Of a stretch of DNA of 36,765 nucleotides, positions 14,922 to 23,343 are shown piece by piece. Under the pieces are notes generated by a model. It saw only the letters and a list, made by a program, of their open reading frames with translations. It was not told where the DNA came from and searched no databases. The position numbers and the translations under genes are program-made. The DNA is from Ammonifex sp. (GTDB taxonomy: Bacteria; Bacillota; Desulfotomaculia; Desulfotomaculales; Ammonificaceae). The stretch's first letter is position 1; every line of letters starts with the position of its first letter. The stretch is taken from contig QZIW01000085.1 of assembly GCA_003604985.1 (NCBI GenBank), forward strand, positions 1 to 36,765, in the 5' to 3' direction.

Positions 14922-16034
14922 TTAGAAGTAACGCCGGCCCAGCGCCGAGTACCAGGGCCGCTCTTTTACTTCCCGCCCGGCGATCAGGTTCGTGCGGCCC
15001 AGCTCCTGCCCCCGCCAGGTAAAGACAACTTCTCCCAGGCGTTCCCCCAACCTTACCGGCGCAACCGGCGGCGGGTGGATATCGACCACCTTGCATAATA
15101 AGTCCTTCTCTTCCCGCGGTACCGTCACCACCAGTTCGTGCTCTGTCTCCAGCGGTACGTCCGGCAACTGCCCTTGTTTGACTCTCAGCCGGGTAAAATA
15201 CTCGCCGCAGCCGCAGGCAAGTTGCCCCTCTGTTTCCTTCATCCCCCAATTAAGCAGTTGAGTTGTGTCCCAGTACCTGCCGCCGCTGCGCAGCACCACC
15301 GTAATCATGTTCCGCCCGTCGTGGGATACAGAGGCGATGAGACACTGGCCGGCCGCATCCGTGGTGCCGGTTTTGACGCCGGTGATTCCGGGAAACCCGT
15401 CGTGGAGCAACTGGTTCGTGTTCTCGATCCACTCTTTCCTATCCGGTTCCAGCCAGTACACCGTTGTCCGCTTGGTGCGGACCAACCGGGCGAAGTCCGG
15501 GTTCCTCAAGGCGTAACCGGCCAGAACAGCCATGTCCCTGGCGGTGCTGTAGTGGCTCGGATGGGTGTAACCGTTTGTGTTGGCGAAGCGGGTCTTGGTC
15601 ATCCCGAGCAAAAGCGCCTTGGCGTTCATCCAGCGGATAAACGTATCGTGGTCCCCGGCCACCCCTTCCGCAATCGCCACCGTGGAGTCATTGGCGGAAC
15701 AGACCAGGGCGGCTTTAACAAGCTCGCCCAGCGTGATCAACTCACCGGCCCGGATGTCGATGATGGAACCGACCGACACCCCCGCCGCTTCCGGGCTGAT
15801 CTCCACCACCTCTTTCGGGTTGGCAAGCTCCTCGGCAAGGATGCAGGTCATCACTTTGGTGAGGCTTGCTATGTCCCGGCGCTCCGTGGCGTTTTTTGCG
15901 TAGTAAAACACGCCGCTGTCGGCGTCCATCAAAGCGGCCGCTCCCGCCGTAACGTCAGGCTGGGCCTGCGCCGGTGCGGGCCATACCATGGCCGCTGCGA
16001 TCAGGAAAGAAAAAAAGGCAAGTTTTGCTTGCAT
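14922..16034 (-). CDS. dac: D-alanyl-D-alanine carboxypeptidase (peptidase S11, DacB/DacF-like)
   Basis: A 370-residue low-molecular-weight penicillin-binding protein. An N-terminal signal peptide (hydrophobic core AFFSFLIAAAMVW, cleavage near AQAQ) is followed by the catalytic motifs S57-LT-K60 (ASLTK), S113-A-N115 (CSAND) and K221-T-G (GVKTGTTDAAG). A C-terminal PBP5-type beta domain spans about 275-360. It removes the terminal D-Ala from peptidoglycan stem peptides outside the membrane. In sporulating relatives such enzymes are DacA, DacB or DacF; which one this is cannot be decided, though the neighbouring spore genes favour a DacB/DacF role. The ATG at 16034 is preceded by AAGGGG. No membrane-anchoring C-terminal helix is obvious. 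Confidence 0.93.
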   Translation of the reverse strand: MQAKLAFFSFLIAAAMVWPAPAQAQPDVTAGAAALMDADSGVFYYAKNATERRDIASLTKVMTCILAEELANPKEVVEISPEAAGVSVGSIIDIRAGELITLGELVKAALVCSANDSTVAIAEGVAGDHDTFIRWMNAKALLLGMTKTRFANTNGYTHPSHYSTARDMAVLAGYALRNPDFARLVRTKRTTVYWLEPDRKEWIENTNQLLHDGFPGITGVKTGTTDAAGQCLIASVSHDGRNMITVVLRSGGRYWDTTQLLNWGMKETEGQLACGCGEYFTRLRVKQGQLPDVPLETEHELVVTVPREEKDLLCKVVDIHPPPVAPVRLGERLGEVVFTWRGQELGRTNLIAGREVKERPWYSALGRRYF

Positions 16035-16051
16035 TGTTCAATCCCCTTGAC

Positions 16052-16087
16052 TTATTGTCTCCGCTGCTTTTATTGTCTCCGCTGCTT
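16052..16087. repeat. 18-bp tandem duplication between dac and pdaB
   Basis: TTATTGTCTCCGCTGCTT occurs twice in immediate succession without mismatch, in the divergent intergenic region. On the minus strand it places two AGCGGAGAC units in the dac leader. Confidence 0.85.
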
Positions 16088-16108
16088 TGCCTTTTATTTC
16101 GTCGCGGA

Positions 16109-16136
16109 TTGCATATTTAAACGCCTTTGATAATAG
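16109..16136 (+). promoter_or_regulatory. Possible pdaB promoter
   Basis: TTGCAT (16109-16114), a 16-base spacer and TAATAG (16131-16136). A perfect hairpin (AGCTTTTT-AGGG-AAAAAGCT, 16135-16154) starts at its -10 and ends 8 bases before the ribosome site. A sporulation sigma factor cannot be excluded. Confidence 0.35.
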
Positions 16137-16174
16137 CTTTTTAGGGAAAAAGCTTATCCCCCGGAGGTATGAAA

Positions 16175-16927
16175 ATGCGGGTGTTTTATGTAAACTTCAA
16201 CTCCTGGCGGCAGGTTATTTTGCTTGCTTTTTGCGTGTTGGGGACAGCGGGACTTTTTACCCTGGCCATGCTCCGAGAGCCTGCGGCATCCCCGGTCAGC
16301 ACCAAACACAGTCCCATAATTTACCGCGTAAAAACGGATAAAAAACTTGTCGCCCTTACTTTTGACATAAGCTGGGGGACTAAAACACCCGGCCCCGTCC
16401 TGGACATCTTGAAGAAAGAAAAACTCCGGTGTACTTTCTTTCTCTCGGGGCCGTGGGTGAAAAAGTACCCGGACATCGCCAAAAGAATCGCGGCTGACGG
16501 CCACGAGATCGCCAGCCACGGCCACAGGCACATCAACCTCAGTCAATTGCCGGAAGAAGAGATTAAAAACGAGATCAAGCTGGCGCACCAAAACATCCTT
16601 GCTGTTACCGGAAAAGAGCCGAACTTAATCCGCACCCCGAACGGTGACTACGACGCTAAGGTTCTGCAAGCCGCAGCGGCGGTTGGGTACTCGGTAATCC
16701 AGTGGGACGCGGATTCCCTTGATTGGAAAAATCCCGGGGTCGACACGATTATTAGGAGGGTAACGACACTTACACGACCCGGCAGCATAGTCCTGCTGCA
16801 CGCCAGCGATAGCTGCCAACAGACCGACGCGGCCTTACCGGCGGTGATTTCGGAACTGAGGAAGCAAGGTTACAAAATGGTCACGGTATCGGAACTTCTG
16901 CGTCACGGCCCCGGGGTAATAGAATAG
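16175..16927 (+). CDS. pdaB: Polysaccharide deacetylase family sporulation protein, PdaB-like
   Basis: 250 residues from the ATG at 16175, 7 bases after GGAGG; the ATG at 16169 is too close to it. The start MRVFYVNFNSWRQ followed by a transmembrane/signal helix (about 12-32) is the typical PdaB beginning. The NodB fold follows: TFDISWG (62-68), with D64 but without the usual second Asp of the metal triad, which is normal in this subfamily; SHGHRH (114-119) with H115 and H119; RTPNGDYD; and a C-terminal LLHASDS. In Bacillus PdaB is needed to keep spores viable after their formation; its enzymatic activity is uncertain. It would act outside the membrane in the forespore or mother-cell envelope. 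Confidence 0.9.
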   Translation: MRVFYVNFNSWRQVILLAFCVLGTAGLFTLAMLREPAASPVSTKHSPIIYRVKTDKKLVALTFDISWGTKTPGPVLDILKKEKLRCTFFLSGPWVKKYPDIAKRIAADGHEIASHGHRHINLSQLPEEEIKNEIKLAHQNILAVTGKEPNLIRTPNGDYDAKVLQAAAAVGYSVIQWDADSLDWKNPGVDTIIRRVTTLTRPGSIVLLHASDSCQQTDAALPAVISELRKQGYKMVTVSELLRHGPGVIE

Positions 16928-16955
16928 CAGGGAGGTCGCTCCTCCCTGCTATCTT
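16925..16955 (+). terminator. Terminator after pdaB, overlapping the convergent gene end
   Basis: TAGCAGGGAGG, loop TCGCT, CCTCCCTGCTA (11-bp perfect stem) followed by TCTTTT. The stop codons of both convergent genes fall in this hairpin, so it may serve both strands. Confidence 0.8.
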
Positions 16956-17455
16956 TTCACAGGTGTCATGCGCCGGTTGATTTCGCCCAACTCTCGGGTA
17001 AAGGCGGAAATGGGCCGGCCTTGTTTGAGTCCGTCGGCAATTCGCTTGAGCCTGGTGAAGACATCGGCATCCGTACTCACCATGACCCGCGTTAACCGGG
17101 GCTCTGTTTTTTTCAGCCTTTCCGCCACTTCCTCCATTATCCTGTTTGTCTCCTTGCGCTCAACGCCGTCTCTGATGTCGAGGCCGACATAGCACGTGTT
17201 TCCCGCCAGAACCACAGTGGCCCTCTCCACGCCCTCAACCCGTTTGGCCTCCGTGGCCAGGCGGTCCGCCAGCCGGCCGGTCTCTCTCGGGTCCGTGGGC
17301 ATCGGTTTCCTCGCGGGCGCCGGGGTAACCGGACTCGTCGGCGCTCCCGGGGACGGCGCCGGTTTACGTTCGGCACGGCAGCCTCCCCCGGCAAGGCAAA
17401 GGCTTGCCACGAAGAACAAAACAACAATCCCAAACAGAACGCTGGTTCGTTTCAT
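16949..17455 (-). CDS. YhcN/YlaJ-family sporulation lipoprotein
   Basis: 168 residues from the ATG at 17455, 8 bases after GGGAGG; a GTG three codons earlier overlaps that site. A hydrophobic signal (about 5-22) ends in LAGGGC with a candidate lipid-attached Cys at 26, although the residues before it are a weak lipobox. A Pro/Ala-rich linker (about 30-55) follows, then the YhcN/YlaJ domain: ADRLATEAKRVEGVERATVVLAGNTCYVGLDI, with a helical end. Family members are spore inner-membrane or coat-associated lipoproteins that influence germination and outgrowth. Its position beside pdaB and dac fits an envelope role in sporulation. Confidence 0.85.
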   Translation of the reverse strand: MKRTSVLFGIVVLFFVASLCLAGGGCRAERKPAPSPGAPTSPVTPAPARKPMPTDPRETGRLADRLATEAKRVEGVERATVVLAGNTCYVGLDIRDGVERKETNRIMEEVAERLKKTEPRLTRVMVSTDADVFTRLKRIADGLKQGRPISAFTRELGEINRRMTPVKR

Positions 17456-17761
17456 GTACCTCACCTCCCTTTAAAACGTTTCCTGGATGTTGCTTGACAT
17501 TGATTATGGAGTTTCCTTTGTAGTATCCCTTGCCGGTTACCGGCTATTCCAGGACGATACTGGCAGATGAGGACTTCAATTGAAATACCTGGTCGTGGTG
17601 AAATGTCTTTTTAACCAGAACCGGTAAAGTATCGGAATGGTCTCAAATAAGAGTAGAGGCGTCTATCGAAAAGCGGACGTGCGGGGATTTTGGGAAGGAA
17701 CCGGCCCTCATGTCGGCCGGCGGTGTTGCCTCTTAACGCTCCGGCGGTTTTGTACTCCGGT
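17456..17761. other. Intergenic region between DedA and the YhcN-type gene
   Basis: No gene, tRNA or strong terminator is seen. TTGACA at about 17493 has no -10 at the right spacing. Confidence 0.4.
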
Positions 17762-18355
17762 CTACCGGCGCCGCCACCAGAGGAAAAAGACCAGCGCCAG
17801 GACAAGGGCGGCTATGATGGCCACGTCGAAATCGCGGAACCACACACGGAGAACCTCCCAGTGGGTTCCGAGTTTAAACCCCAGGTAGGTTAGGAAGAGG
17901 CTCCACGGCAGCGAACCTAAAAAGGTATAAACCACGAAGCGCCGGAAGTTCATCCGCGATATTCCCGCGGGAAGTGAAATGAAGGTGCGAATTACAGGCA
18001 GAAGTCTGGTGAAGAAAACGGTAGCGTCTCCCCACCGGGCAAACCACCTGTCGGCCAAAGCCAGTTCACGCTGGGAAATCCCCAAATATCGCCCGTATCT
18101 TTCGATAAACGGGCGCCCGCCTTTGGCCCCGATATAGTAAGACGCCATCGAACCAACCGTCCCGCCTACGTTTCCGGCCAATACGGCCAGGAGAAAATTC
18201 AGTTTGCCCTGAGCGACGAGAAATCCCCCGAAGGGAAGGATGACTTCACTGGGAAGAGGGATGTTGCAGCTTTCGATCGCCATGCCCAGCGCAATGCCCC
18301 AGTAACCCAAGGAGGCGATGTATTCGGTTGTCAGGCTAACTATTTTCTCTAACAT
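17762..18355 (-). CDS. DedA family membrane protein
   Basis: 197 residues with the DedA (SNARE-associated/VTT) pattern: an N-terminal re-entrant region with ESCNIPLPSEVILPFGGFL (about 28-46), AGNVGGTVGSMASYYIGAKGG (about 60-80), and FFTRLLPVIRTFISLPAGISRM, the conserved F/RxxP...R...aG motif. At least one C-terminal transmembrane helix (about 172-192) ends in WWRRR. Bacterial DedA proteins include undecaprenyl-phosphate and phospholipid flippases or transporters; the substrate here is unknown. It appears monocistronic. Confidence 0.92.
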   Translation of the reverse strand: MLEKIVSLTTEYIASLGYWGIALGMAIESCNIPLPSEVILPFGGFLVAQGKLNFLLAVLAGNVGGTVGSMASYYIGAKGGRPFIERYGRYLGISQRELALADRWFARWGDATVFFTRLLPVIRTFISLPAGISRMNFRRFVVYTFLGSLPWSLFLTYLGFKLGTHWEVLRVWFRDFDVAIIAALVLALVFFLWWRRR

Positions 18356-18383
18356 GCACTATTCCCCCCCAACCCAAAGCGCA

Positions 18384-18407
18384 TAAAAAAACCCCTTAAA
18401 CGGGGTT
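18384..18407 (-). terminator. Terminator after the SEC-C gene
   Basis: On the minus strand AACCCC, loop GTTTAA, GGGGTT followed by TTTTT, starting 22 bases after the stop at 18429. Confidence 0.75.
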
Positions 18408-18428
18408 ATGTGGGTTAACTGAAATTTA

Positions 18429-19679
18429 TTACAAACCCAGAGACCGGCACAAAAGACGGTACTTTACCGAAACGGCGGACACGGAGACGCCGTATTCCGC
18501 TGCCAGCCGCTCCTGTTTGACCGTACGGTTCCCCTCCAGGCGCGCAATTGCGTAGACGACCGCGGCGGCCCAAACCGCAACCTTTCTCACCGCAGGCGCG
18601 TTCAGGGTGCAGAACCTGTACCATAACTTCAGGCCCTCGCCCACCTGTTTGGCCTTCCCGCGTTTTTTAAGGTCTTTGGCCACAAGCCTTGCTACTTCAG
18701 CATATTCCGGGCACGGCCAACTAAACCCTTCAAAGCCCGCTTGCCTCCCCCTGTCCCCGGTTGTACCGGATACGTCGTCGCCGTTGGTCTCCCGTATCAC
18801 CCTGCCGAAGAATTCTTTCCACCGTTCGCGCCGCACCCGGCTGCGGATAATTTCGCGGAGGATGTGTTCTTCAAGAAGGAAAATCAGGGTGTTAAGTCTC
18901 TCACCCCATATGTCTTCACTCTTGCCGCCGGCCGGCCCCCCTGCCCCTAAGGTGGCGGCCCATGCGGTAATGCGGTGCGCGCGCTGCCTGAAATATATGT
19001 TCCAGTCGGCCTTCTTCCGGCCCGCCAACCGCTTGAAAGCAGTGAAGTCCCTTTTCAACCAGGACAACAGCGTTTCCTTGACTTCCGCGGGAAGGGAAAT
19101 ACCGGTGGTGGAAAACTCGAACTCCTCACCGACCCGGAGCAATCGTAGGTAGAGTACGCTGCCGGGGGTCACGTCCGCAAGGTTCTCAAAACCCCGCACG
19201 TGAAAGGTATTTAAGGTCAAAACGTCTTCCAGAAGAACGGCCTGATCGCCCACCGCCTTGACCTCGTAAAAGGCGCTGGGCGCATCCCGCCACCATTCCA
19301 GCAGCGCAACTTCCTGCTCGTTCAAACCGCTGGCCGCCTGACGGAAAATCTCGATGATGGTCTCTTTCCCGGCAACCGGAAAATCAAAAATAAACCACTC
19401 GAAGCAACGCTCGCTGATAAATTCGTCGTCCAGCGAAAAAAGGCTCCCGGCCATACCGCTGAGGTAAAGGTGCTGGGCCCAAATCGCCGCTTCGTTGAAC
19501 GCGGGCTGCTGCGCGAAAGAGCCGAGTTTTCTTTTAAGTTCCCGGGCTGTAACGCGCCACCGCATCTGCCCGAGGGTTATGACCTTGCCGGCGCAACAGC
19601 CATAAAAATTACGGCCGCTGCCGCAAGGACAAAGTTGGGAATTCGGGGTTTCTATTGGACAAACCTCCTTGAGCACCAT
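18429..19679 (-). CDS. SEC-C metal-binding protein with C-terminal helix-turn-helix
   Basis: 416 residues if started at the ATG at 19679. CPCGSGRNFYGCC (residues 17-29) is a SEC-C zinc motif. A long middle part (about 40-300) shows no recognised catalytic residues. The end (about 340-416; WAAAVVYAIARLEG and QERLAAEYGVSVSAVSVKYR) resembles the helix-turn-helix of DUF6398-type SEC-C proteins. Function unknown; nucleic-acid binding is suggested by the fold. Start: no ribosome site precedes 19679. A perfect AAGGAGGT (19670-19663) lies inside the reading frame, 8 bases before an in-frame ATA at 19655, which would start the protein just before the SEC-C motif as in its relatives. The true start may therefore be ATA. 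A -35-like TTGACA lies upstream at 19746-19741 on this strand without a clear -10. Confidence 0.75.
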   Translation of the reverse strand: MVLKEVCPIETPNSQLCPCGSGRNFYGCCAGKVITLGQMRWRVTARELKRKLGSFAQQPAFNEAAIWAQHLYLSGMAGSLFSLDDEFISERCFEWFIFDFPVAGKETIIEIFRQAASGLNEQEVALLEWWRDAPSAFYEVKAVGDQAVLLEDVLTLNTFHVRGFENLADVTPGSVLYLRLLRVGEEFEFSTTGISLPAEVKETLLSWLKRDFTAFKRLAGRKKADWNIYFRQRAHRITAWAATLGAGGPAGGKSEDIWGERLNTLIFLLEEHILREIIRSRVRRERWKEFFGRVIRETNGDDVSGTTGDRGRQAGFEGFSWPCPEYAEVARLVAKDLKKRGKAKQVGEGLKLWYRFCTLNAPAVRKVAVWAAAVVYAIARLEGNRTVKQERLAAEYGVSVSAVSVKYRLLCRSLGL

Positions 19680-19796
19680 CTATTGGTCTTATTAATATAT
19701 TCCCCGCCCTGTTTGTTTTTCCTTCATCCGTCTCGATTTTTGTCAACCATCACCAAGAAGGTATTCTGCTCTTTTTGGTGAAATACTACCCAGAAA

Positions 19797-19830
19797 ATAG
19801 AGGTGAGAAGTTGAAAGTTAGAGGCAGGAA
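19797..19830. repeat. Copy of a dispersed intergenic repeat
   Basis: AGAGGTGAGAAGTTGAAAGT followed by TAGAGGCAGGAA resembles AGAGGTGAGAGGTTGGAGGT...GAGGCAGGAA near 29630-29665 in the ileS leader. The surrounding 19680-19887 otherwise holds only a possible + promoter (TTGTCA at 19740, TATTCT at 19762). Confidence 0.5.
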
Positions 19831-19881
19831 AGGTTGCAGGGGGACCGGCAAGGACATTGTTGAAAGAATGGCGGTTGGGGT

Positions 19882-19903
19882 GGAATATTGCGCAAAATAT
19901 TCC
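19882..19903. promoter_or_regulatory. Inverted repeat across the polA start codon
   Basis: GGAATATT (19882-19889), 6 bases, AATATTCC (19896-19903). The TTG start of polA (19888-19890) lies at the end of the left arm, so an RNA hairpin would partly bury the start codon; alternatively it is an operator. Confidence 0.45.
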
Positions 19904-22473
19904 TGATTGACGCCAACAGCCTGGCGCACCGGGCCTTTCACGCCATCCCGCCGCTCACCACCAGGGAAGGGCTTCCCACCAACGCAGTCTTCGGGTTCAC
20001 CAGTATGCTGATCAAGCTGCTGAAGGAATTCCGGCCCGATGCTGTAATTGCCGCTTTCGACAAGGGAAAGTTTACTTTCCGCCACAACCTGGCGGACTCC
20101 TATAAAGCACACCGGCCTGAAACGCCGGACGACCTCCGGCCCCAGTTCCCACTCATCAAAGAGGTCCTCAGCGCCCTGAGAATCCCGGTGGTTGAAGTGG
20201 ATGACTTCGAAGCCGACGATATCATCGGCACCCTTGCCTCTCGGGCCGAAGCGGAAGGCTTTTGCACGCTGATCGTGACCGGGGACCTGGACACGCTGCA
20301 GTTTGTGTCCCCCAGGACTTCGGTCCTTCACACCAAGAAGGGTATATCAGAAATCGCCACCTACGACGTGGAAGCCGTCAGGGAACGCTTCGGGATCGAC
20401 CCGGAAAAATTACCTGACTATAAGGGCCTGGTCGGGGACAGTTCGGACAACATCCCCGGCGTACCCGGCGTCGGGCCCAAGACTGCCGCCGCGCTGCTGC
20501 GCAAATACGGCAGCCTGGAGGAGATTCTTGCACACACCGCGGACCTCCCCGAAAAACTCAAGGGGACACTCGCCCGCTATAGTAAACAGGCCCTTCTGTC
20601 AAAACGTTTGGCCGTCCTGGAACAAAACGCGCCGCTGCCGTTGAACGTGGATTTTACCTGGCCCGGACCGGATACCGCCGCCTCAAACGAGATTTTTCAC
20701 CGCCTGCAGTTCCGCTCGCTCCTCAAGAAGCTGTACGACCTGGGATACGCGACTACGCCTGCAGGGGTGCAGGTCTCAAGTGCGCCGGCGCTTGCCGGGG
20801 CCCGGCCCTTCCCCGACGACACCGACCAGTTCGCCGCGCACCTAAAAGAAACCGAAACGGCAGCCGTCTACCTGGAGGCCAAACAGCACGCGGCCTGTGC
20901 GCTCTGCACCGGTGCGGAAACAGTGTTTTGCGCGGAAGGGGCGGAAAGTACAGCGGCTCTTCTTAAAGCCATAGCTTCGGTTCCGGAACTGAAGCTGACC
21001 ACTTTCGACGTAAAACAGGCGCTTCACCTTATGGGGCCGTGCGGTCTGGAGCCCGAAAGATTTTACTTTGACGTGATGCTGGCCGCCTATCTGCTCAACC
21101 CGGGGATTCCCAATCGCCTTGGGGACATTGCCTTTGAGCACGCCGGTGTGCACCTTTCGGAAGAAGCAAGCCCGGCGGAGAGGGCCCTTATCATTTACCA
21201 ACTGACACCGTTGCTCGACACCAAGCTCCGGCTTCAGGGACTGGATCACCTGTTTCGGGAGGTGGAACTTCCCCTCGCGGCGGTGCTCCGAGCGATGGAA
21301 AGCGCCGGGGTGGCTGTTGAACCCGCGGAACTGGCCGCTATCTCGGCCGAACTGGGGGAGCGGATCAGTCTCCTCTCGGACGAAATCTGCGGCCTCGCCG
21401 GCCGGAGCTTCAACCTTAACTCACCGCGCCAGCTCGGGTCAATCCTTTTTGATGAAATGGGGCTTAAGCCCGTTAAAAAGACCAAGACGGGGTACTCTAC
21501 GGACGCTTCCGTGCTGGAAAAATTAACAGAGCACGAAATTGTGGCCAAAATTCTACTATACCGCCAACTGGTCAAGTTTAAGGGCACGTATACCGACGCC
21601 TTGATGAGGCTCATCAACCCCGCGACCGGGCGCCTGCATACTACTTTATACCAGACGGTGACGGCTACCGGGCGGCTCTCCTCCGCCGACCCGAACTTGC
21701 AGAACATCCCGATACGGGATCCCCTGGGCCGTCGAATCCGGCGCGCGTTCGTGGCCGGCCTGCCGAAAAGCGTCCTGCTCAGCGCCGATTACTCGCAAAT
21801 AGAACTCCGGATCCTCGCCCACCTTTCGGGTGATCCGCTTCTCCTCGACGCGTTCCGGACAGGCGAAGACATACATGTCCGGACGGCCGCCGAGGTAGCG
21901 GGTGTCGAACCCGCCGCGGTAACGCCCGAAATGCGCTCGCGCGCCAAAGTAATTAATTTCGGTATCATCTACGGGATGAGTGACTACGGCCTGGCGCAGG
22001 AACTGAAAATCGAACCGGGCGAGGCCCACCGGTACATCCAAAGTTACTTTGACCGCTACAGGTCCGTCAAAGTGTTTATCCAGAATACCATCCGGAGAGC
22101 GCGGGACAAGGGTTATGTTACTACGATCCTCAACCGCTGCCGTAACATTCCGGAACTCCTCAGCCCAAACCGCATGCAGCGGCAACTGGGCGAGCGCCTC
22201 GCAGTGAATACGGTTATTCAGGGAAGCGCGGCCGACCTGATCAAAAAAGCCATGGTCGACATTCACCGCGAGCTTCTGCGACGGAAGTTTGAGACCCGTA
22301 TGGTGCTCCAGGTGCACGACGAACTTCTTTTCGAGGTCCCGGAAAAGGAGCTTGGTGCAGTCGCCCCCGTGATCAAAGCGAAAATGGAAGGGGCCCTGGA
22401 ACTGGATGTCACGCTGACGGTGGCGCTTAAAGCGGGACCTAACTGGCACGACGTGGAAAGGATTGAGGTTTAA
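19888..22473 (+). CDS. polA: DNA polymerase I
   Basis: 861 residues in three parts. The 5'-3' exonuclease (1 to about 290) has FLIDANSLAHRAF, EADDIIGTLA, TGDLDTLQ and the GVPGVGPKTA helix-hairpin-helix. The 3'-5' exonuclease-like domain (about 300-470) lacks the DxE metal motif (it reads AAVYLEAKQHA), so proofreading is lost, as in many Gram-positive and thermophilic relatives. The polymerase (about 470-861) carries motif A DYSQIELRILAH (from about 634), motif B RSRAKVINFGIIYG (about 680) and motif C VHDELLFEV (about 810). It fills gaps and removes RNA primers in replication and repair. The start is TTG at 19888 behind GGGGTGG. mutM follows two bases after the stop, so both repair genes are coexpressed. 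Confidence 0.97.
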   Translation: MRKIFLIDANSLAHRAFHAIPPLTTREGLPTNAVFGFTSMLIKLLKEFRPDAVIAAFDKGKFTFRHNLADSYKAHRPETPDDLRPQFPLIKEVLSALRIPVVEVDDFEADDIIGTLASRAEAEGFCTLIVTGDLDTLQFVSPRTSVLHTKKGISEIATYDVEAVRERFGIDPEKLPDYKGLVGDSSDNIPGVPGVGPKTAAALLRKYGSLEEILAHTADLPEKLKGTLARYSKQALLSKRLAVLEQNAPLPLNVDFTWPGPDTAASNEIFHRLQFRSLLKKLYDLGYATTPAGVQVSSAPALAGARPFPDDTDQFAAHLKETETAAVYLEAKQHAACALCTGAETVFCAEGAESTAALLKAIASVPELKLTTFDVKQALHLMGPCGLEPERFYFDVMLAAYLLNPGIPNRLGDIAFEHAGVHLSEEASPAERALIIYQLTPLLDTKLRLQGLDHLFREVELPLAAVLRAMESAGVAVEPAELAAISAELGERISLLSDEICGLAGRSFNLNSPRQLGSILFDEMGLKPVKKTKTGYSTDASVLEKLTEHEIVAKILLYRQLVKFKGTYTDALMRLINPATGRLHTTLYQTVTATGRLSSADPNLQNIPIRDPLGRRIRRAFVAGLPKSVLLSADYSQIELRILAHLSGDPLLLDAFRTGEDIHVRTAAEVAGVEPAAVTPEMRSRAKVINFGIIYGMSDYGLAQELKIEPGEAHRYIQSYFDRYRSVKVFIQNTIRRARDKGYVTTILNRCRNIPELLSPNRMQRQLGERLAVNTVIQGSAADLIKKAMVDIHRELLRRKFETRMVLQVHDELLFEVPEKELGAVAPVIKAKMEGALELDVTLTVALKAGPNWHDVERIEV

Positions 22474-22475
22474 GC

Positions 22476-23306
22476 TTGCCTGAACTACCAGAGGTTGAAA
22501 CCATCAGACAGCAGCTTGAGGCCTTGGTTTCCGGCGCCAGAATCCTCGACAGCACCGTTTACCTGCCGAAAGTAATCAGTGAGCCCTCCCCCGAAGTTTT
22601 TGCCGGCCTGATCCGGGGCCGTCAAATCCTCTCCGTCACGCGACGCGGGAAATACCTTGTCTTCGGCCTGAGCGGCGGTTACACCCTTGTGATCCACCTC
22701 CGGATGACGGGCCAACTCATCTACGAGGAAGAAGGCGCAACACCACGCCATACCCACCTTATCCTGCACCTCGAGCGGGACCGCCGGCTGCGGTTTACGG
22801 ATCTGCGGCAGTTTGGCAGGGTGTGGTTGTTTCCTTCGGCGGATACAAGGAGTCAGGCCGGAATGGAGAAATTAGGACCGGAACCCCTATCGCCCGAGTT
22901 CACTGAAACCTACTTCGCGACACGCCTCAGGAATTCCCGCCGCAGCCTCAAGCCGTTGCTGCTCGACCAGCAGGTTGTGGCCGGCATTGGGAACATATAC
23001 GCCGACGAATCGCTGTACCGCGCGGGCCTGCACCCCAACCGCCGGGCAAACAGCCTGAACGACCGGGAAGCAAAAGCCCTGTACCGCGCGGTGAAAGAAG
23101 TGCTGCACGCAGGCGTCTCGCACCGCGGCACCAGCATCCGCAACTACCTGGACGCCGAGGGCCGCGCGGGGAGTCACCAGGACTTCCTCAAGGTGCACAA
23201 CCGTGCAGGGCGACCATGTCCCCGCTGTGGGAGCGCAATTGAGAAAACAAAGCTCGGGGGACGGGGAACGTATTTCTGCCCTTCGTGCCAGCGTGACGCG
23301 CGTTGA
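22476..23306 (+). CDS. mutM: Formamidopyrimidine-DNA glycosylase
   Basis: 276 residues, normal for MutM/Fpg. The start is TTG at 22476, forced because the catalytic Pro must follow the initiator (PELPEVE): P2 is the Schiff-base nucleophile and E3 the general acid. K59 (RRGKY) is the conserved beta-hairpin lysine, VVAGIGNIYADE the helix-two-turn-helix, and C248/C251/C268/C271 the zinc finger. It excises 8-oxoguanine and formamidopyrimidines and nicks the abasic site. The ribosome site is GAGG inside the polA end. Confidence 0.96.
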   Translation: MPELPEVETIRQQLEALVSGARILDSTVYLPKVISEPSPEVFAGLIRGRQILSVTRRGKYLVFGLSGGYTLVIHLRMTGQLIYEEEGATPRHTHLILHLERDRRLRFTDLRQFGRVWLFPSADTRSQAGMEKLGPEPLSPEFTETYFATRLRNSRRSLKPLLLDQQVVAGIGNIYADESLYRAGLHPNRRANSLNDREAKALYRAVKEVLHAGVSHRGTSIRNYLDAEGRAGSHQDFLKVHNRAGRPCPRCGSAIEKTKLGGRGTYFCPSCQRDAR

Positions 23307-23343
23307 CGCACACTTTGAGTTTTTCACAAACCAGGAGGCATTT

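Noticed and set aside
16377-16391. Broken deacetylase because PdaB-like TFDISWG lacks the second metal Asp
   Set aside because: This wording is normal for the PdaB sporulation subfamily, so it is not a local mutation.
20770-21250. Damaged polA because exonuclease motif residues are missing
   Set aside because: Loss of the 3'-5' exonuclease metal ligands is common in Gram-positive and thermophile DNA polymerase I; the polymerase motifs are intact.
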